A stretch of DNA of 10,858 nucleotides, from the NCBI GenBank assembly GCA_025331435.1, contig JAIWNI010000335.1:1-10858 (forward strand), written 5' to 3'. The DNA comes from Choanephora cucurbitarum (taxonomy: Eukaryota > Mucoromycota > Mucoromycetes > Mucorales > Choanephoraceae). Below the pieces are notes generated by a model. That model searched no databases. It was not told the DNA's origin and saw only the letters and a list, made by a program, of their open reading frames with translations. Made by a program: the position numbers and the translations under genes. Position 1 is the stretch's first letter, and every line of letters starts with the position of its first letter. Shown in pieces: positions 8,079 through 10,858 of the stretch.

Positions 8079-9632
8079 AAGCTCATTGTTATTGATTACT
8101 CATGGAAAAGCCAAAAACAATTCAAAATCCTACAAAAGACTCGGAAAGACAATCTCAAACCTGAAAATAATATATTACTCATTATTGTTGTAACAAAATT
8201 TTTGCCAATATCCAAAAATAAACCCATTTTGCCTAAAACGTCTAAATGCAATAACTGTTTGACCTGTCTGCAATTCAATACAATATTACCTGTCAGTTGC
8301 CTTATTTTTACTATCATGGAAGAAACTACTATTACTTTGCTCAAGAACTATCTGACTACTATGGAATATCCTTCTAATATTACTAAAGGGGAAGAAGCTT
8401 ATCTCAAGAAAAATTCGTACAAGTTTATCGTCCACAATAATACTTTGTATCGATTTAATCCTGAAGTCAACTTTGGTCTGAAGAAAGTGCTATCTCCGAA
8501 AGAGACAAAGGAAGCAACTATTATGTATCATCATCATCCTTTGGGAAGTCACTTTGCTTACTCAAACACTTTACACAAGATATCTCAAAAGTACTACTGG
8601 GATAACATGTCAAGATCTATCATGGAACTCATCAAGGAATGTCCTCAATGTCAACTACAAGAAAACAAGATTAAATCCGAAAGGTTACACCCGATTCCTG
8701 TTTCAAGTCTTGCTAAACCCTTTGATCGTGTATCCATTGACGTCAAACACGTGTCTACATCTCGAATCGGCTCCAGATATATTATTGTTGGTATTGACTA
8801 TCTGACAAAGTATGTAGAGGCTAGGGCCTTACAGTTCCAAACTACTTCTGACGTTGCCCTGTTTATCTATGAAGACATCATCTGCAGACATGGTTGCCCT
8901 CGTTTCATCCACATTGACAACGGCAAACCTATGATCTCAGAACTGATCAGACATGTATGCAGACAATACAACATTGTACACAAGACCATTATCCCTTACA
9001 ACAGTCAAAGTCAAGGTCTGGTCGAAAGGTTCAACCGTGTTATTGATCAAGTACTTCAACGGAGGGATCCATCTCAAAAGAAAGAGTGGGATATGTATCT
9101 TCAAGTTACTCTCTTTGCCTACAGAACCATCAAGCAAGAAAGTACCAAGTATTCTCCTTTCTATATGATGTATGGATGTGAACCCACTACTCCGTTTGAC
9201 AATAATCACAGATTGTACAATCCCAAGGAAGCAAGCTTTGATTTCGAGTTGACTATTCGTACTTCACAACAAATCCTGTATCTCAATCGGATTCGTGAAC
9301 AAGCAATCAAAAACATTGAAACTACTCAAAAGAACCAAATCAAGAGAATTGACAAGACCCTGTTAGAAACTACAAGAACGCTAAAACCTCCTTTCAAACT
9401 TGGTGATCGAGTACTCTTATACAAGGATTATCGCTCTACTTCATGGAGTGGTAAGATTGAAACTACTTGGGAAGGTCCGTTTATTATCCAACGCTTATTG
9501 GGAAAGTCCACATATCATATCAAATTCACTAATCCGGATGATACTCTTTTGAAACGTTTTCACGGTAATCGACTGAAAATTTATGTTGACAGTCATTCCA
9601 AATGGAATCAAATTACCCGCTCCTTTATTTGA
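8079..9632 (+). CDS. pol: Ty3/gypsy integrase (first in-frame ATG at 8316)
   Basis: Integrase inserts the retroelement cDNA into nuclear DNA. The frame is open from 8079, but no ATG occurs before 8316; as pol is normally a polyprotein, the N-terminus is uncertain. From ATG 8316 it is 438 aa. The zinc-binding HHCC domain uses the His cluster at 8529-8537, His at 8550-8552 and Cys at 8640-8642 and 8649-8651. The catalytic core has Asp in SIDVK (8739-8741), Asp in HIDNG (8916-8918) and, exactly 35 residues later, Glu in GLVERFNR, so D-D-35-E is complete. A C-terminal GPF module is seen in WEGPFIIQRLLG (about 9468-9503). No chromodomain follows. There are no internal stops. The stretch 8079-8315 contains a short Cys cluster (CNNCLTC) and may be linker, decayed sequence or intron. 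Confidence 0.88.
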   Translation, partial: KLIVIDYSWKSQKQFKILQKTRKDNLKPENNILLIIVVTKFLPISKNKPILPKTSKCNNCLTCLQFNTILPVSCLIFTIMEETTITLLKNYLTTMEYPSNITKGEEAYLKKNSYKFIVHNNTLYRFNPEVNFGLKKVLSPKETKEATIMYHHHPLGSHFAYSNTLHKISQKYYWDNMSRSIMELIKECPQCQLQENKIKSERLHPIPVSSLAKPFDRVSIDVKHVSTSRIGSRYIIVGIDYLTKYVEARALQFQTTSDVALFIYEDIICRHGCPRFIHIDNGKPMISELIRHVCRQYNIVHKTIIPYNSQSQGLVERFNRVIDQVLQRRDPSQKKEWDMYLQVTLFAYRTIKQESTKYSPFYMMYGCEPTTPFDNNHRLYNPKEASFDFELTIRTSQQILYLNRIREQAIKNIETTQKNQIKRIDKTLLETTRTLKPPFKLGDRVLLYKDYRSTSWSGKIETTWEGPFIIQRLLGKSTYHIKFTNPDDTLLKRFHGNRLKIYVDSHSKWNQITRSFI

Positions 9633-9727
9633 TTACTCATTGTTCATTTACTTTAAATTTTACTTGTGATACCTGTCAAAAAATCAAAAAAAAAGCTGCA
9701 GTTCAAAAAATTCAAAAAAAAAAATAA
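9633..9727. other. A-rich stretch between integrase and next transcription unit
   Basis: No coding sequence is seen. Two related A-runs occur, TCAAAAAATCAAAAAAAAA at 9676-9694 and a similar one at 9702-9724, separated by GCTGCAG. They may be promoter poly(dA) tracts of the next gene or part of a decayed retroelement 3' end. An LTR cannot be delimited. Confidence 0.4.
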
Positions 9728-9735
9728 TATATAAA
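9728..9735 (+). promoter_or_regulatory. TATA box of the downstream unit
   Basis: TATATAAA follows long A tracts and precedes a C/T-rich leader (9760-9830), the usual architecture of a fungal core promoter. The start of transcription would be expected near 9755-9765. It could equally be the promoter of a decayed LTR, since it follows integrase by only 95 bp. Confidence 0.5.
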
Positions 9736-9958
9736 AACGGTATTTACTCAACATTTGACAAACTTCATTCATTCTTTGAACTACTCTTCTTTCCCCCTTT
9801 ATAACTGCTACTACTACTACCTCTACTTTTACCGTGATGTATTCCCCGATTCCGATGACGAGGTCGTTCGCGACAAGAGAGCTTCGAGCCCTCAGGACGT
9901 TGAAAGACTGGTTGTTGGGATTGAGAATGTCGTTGTTGCCTCTCCCGTTCCTGCTTCT

Positions 9959-10423
9959 ATGGAAGGACTCTCCTTTGTGAACTATTCACAAAACATGTTC
10001 GCAAACGCCGACAAAGAGCCTGTTACCGTTGAGATTTTCATGGCTGAAGCATTCCAACCTACTCCCTTGGAACTAATGGAACCTTACCAAGGAATGATAA
10101 TCAAAGGTCGCTCTCAAGGTTGGTACCGAAAGCAAGGTCTCTCTGTTTATGCCCCGTCGAAGTCACCTAAGGAGAAGCGCTCGTCCACAGAAAAGACGCA
10201 CGCCAAATTTTACAAGTGGCTTTGTGAATATCAAGAGATGATGAAGAAAAGGGATGATCTCATTCAAAAAACGAACAAGTTCCATGACGAGTTGGTCAAC
10301 GAGACCATCAAGTACTGCCACCACCTTCATGAAGAACCGACAACCCAAAAAAGCTTCGACACCTACCAAACAGGACGTTCCAATGTTGTGAAATCTTTGT
10401 TGCGCCGTCACTCCCCCATCTAA
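9959..10423 (+). CDS. Unrecognised protein, 154 aa from first in-frame ATG; frame open further upstream
   Basis: I do not recognise this protein. The frame is open from 9728 to TAA at 10421-10423, but the first in-frame ATG is 9959. Residues encoded from about 9833 (VFPDSDDEVVRDKRASSPQD) look coding and acidic, so the true start may be an upstream exon, or the 5' end may be lost. An out-of-frame ATG at 9837 opens a short frame only. The part from 9959 has an acidic N-terminal section, a GRSQGWYRKQGLSVY segment, a basic SPKEKRSS stretch, then about 60 mostly charged, probably helical residues (KFYKWLCEYQEMMKKRDD onward) and a basic end, KSLLRRHSPI. There is no signal peptide or membrane segment. 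GC is higher than in the flanks, which supports real coding sequence. It has its own TATA box upstream and AATAAA downstream. It could be a host gene or an accessory or gag-like product of a transposable element. Confidence 0.5.
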   Translation: MEGLSFVNYSQNMFANADKEPVTVEIFMAEAFQPTPLELMEPYQGMIIKGRSQGWYRKQGLSVYAPSKSPKEKRSSTEKTHAKFYKWLCEYQEMMKKRDDLIQKTNKFHDELVNETIKYCHHLHEEPTTQKSFDTYQTGRSNVVKSLLRRHSPI

Positions 10424-10695
10424 CCCATTATAATGAAGAACGTTCGTAAAGCTGATCCTTAGTCTTGTTCTGGTCCCTTCGAACGTTAGGCCGAAAGAAA
10501 CTTCTGCTTTGCTCTGGTGTCTTGGTTCTTCTTTCTTCTTCTGCTCCTCTTTCCTGGCGCTTTCGTTGGTTGGCTTTGATTTCTGTTCTCTTTCTTCTGT
10601 TCTCTTTTCCCTTTTGGTTCCTCTGCTTTTTCCCCTTGTGGTTTTCTTTGGTGCTTCTTTACTTCACATATCATTATCATTTTTTTTTCTCTCTG
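10424..10695 (+). other. Probable 3' UTR with an inverted repeat and a long pyrimidine tract
   Basis: AACGTTCG at 10439-10446 and CGAACGTT at 10480-10487 form 8-bp arms around a 33-nt spacer. From about 10500 to 10690 the plus strand is strongly C/T-rich with many TTCTT units. Open frames on both strands here are hydrophobic or Lys/Arg-rich artefacts of this composition. The tract ends at the AATAAA at 10696. Confidence 0.4.
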
Positions 10696-10701
10696 AATAA
10701 A
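10696..10701 (+). terminator. Probable poly(A) signal of the 9728-10423 unit
   Basis: AATAAA lies 272 nt after the stop at 10423 and directly after the pyrimidine tract, before a change to A/T tracts that look like the next promoter. Confidence 0.4.
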
Positions 10702-10777
10702 TGTTACCCTTCAAAAAAAATCTCTCTCCAAAAACTTTTATTTTCAAAATTTATTTTCAACAAACTTTTATCAAAAT

Positions 10778-10783
10778 TATATA
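10778..10783 (+). promoter_or_regulatory. Possible TATA box of the gene starting at the window edge
   Basis: TATATA lies 65 bp upstream of the ATG at 10843. It follows alternating A and T tracts and precedes a leader rich in CAA, CT and TTC, much like the promoter at 9728. Confidence 0.3.
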
Positions 10784-10842
10784 CTACTATTCAAAAAATC
10801 ATCAAGACTTTACATTTTTCAACTGCTTCAATTATTACCAAG

Positions 10843-10858
10843 ATGCGCCAAACACTCT
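10843..10858 (+). CDS. Possible start of a gene cut by the window end
   Basis: ATG at 10843 is preceded by ACCAAG, a favourable context with A at -3, and by a promoter-like region. Only Met-Arg-Gln-Thr-Leu is visible, so nothing can be said of function. Confidence 0.3.

Larger units (their letters stand above)
6191..9632 (+). mobile_element. 5'-truncated Ty3/gypsy LTR retrotransposon remnant (pol only)
   Basis: The order RT, RNase H, integrase is diagnostic of Ty3/gypsy (Metaviridae-like) elements rather than Ty1/copia. The 5' LTR, primer-binding site, gag and protease are absent. The first readable residues already correspond to the linker between protease and RT. A 3' LTR cannot be recognised, because no second LTR copy exists for comparison; A-rich runs at 9676-9724 could include a polypurine-like tract. 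The element is inactive in itself, through truncation and point lesions, although the integrase part looks intact. Confidence 0.88.

Noticed and set aside
8102..8164. Short frame starting MEKPKTIQ before integrase
   Set aside because: Twenty codons, no context, and it overlaps the longer open frame that leads into integrase.
9633..9740. 3' LTR of the gypsy element
   Set aside because: No second LTR copy is in the window, no TG...CA pair can be justified, and no target duplication can be tested.
10486..10700. Lys/Arg-rich minus-strand frame and hydrophobic plus-strand frame
   Set aside because: Both result from the biased pyrimidine tract and show no domain or codon pattern of a real gene.

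Overview
The window is eukaryotic, AT-rich and dominated by transposable elements. It most likely comes from a fungus, and the style suggests an early-diverging lineage such as Mucoromycota. The support is a compact 56-bp GT/AG intron with a TACTAAT-like branch site, AATAAA poly(A) signals, A/T-tract promoters with TATA boxes, and a two-exon Helitron beside a Ty3/gypsy pol gene. The lineage is inferred from gene style, not from a marker gene.

Layout. Positions 1-308 look like the 3' end of a minus-strand gene (last exon 130-308, AATAAA at 61-56). Positions 553-5297 hold a complete, spliced Helitron replicase/helicase with every catalytic motif visible; its poly(A) signal is at 5390-5395. The apparent ATG at 759 lies inside the intron, and the real start is 553. 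Just downstream (5420-5559) are two imperfect stem-loops that present the same 14-nt sequence, plus a GC-rich third palindrome between them. Positions 5562-6000 contain a weak minus-strand exon-like stretch and a promoter-like stretch. Positions 6014-6193 carry many AACCTA/TAGGTT palindromes that end at an abrupt junction.

From 6191 to 9632 lies a 5'-truncated Ty3/gypsy element. Its LTR, gag and protease are missing. Reverse transcriptase/RNase H has one in-frame TAA just before the VVDYR motif and a Glu-to-Lys change at the RNase H catalytic position. A 38-41 bp tandem repeat separates it from a well-preserved integrase (HHCC, D-D-35-E, GPF). Positions 9728-10701 look like a separate transcription unit: TATA box, an unrecognised protein of at least 154 aa, a pyrimidine-rich 3' region and AATAAA. 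The last 100 bases look like a promoter and the first codons of another gene.

The Helitron protein appears intact and possibly functional; the retroelement cannot move by itself. The best leads are the twin stem-loops, the intergenic tandem repeat in pol, the minus-strand coding fragments on both sides of the Helitron, and the orphan gene. I found no RNA genes, CRISPR arrays or bacterial-type operons.
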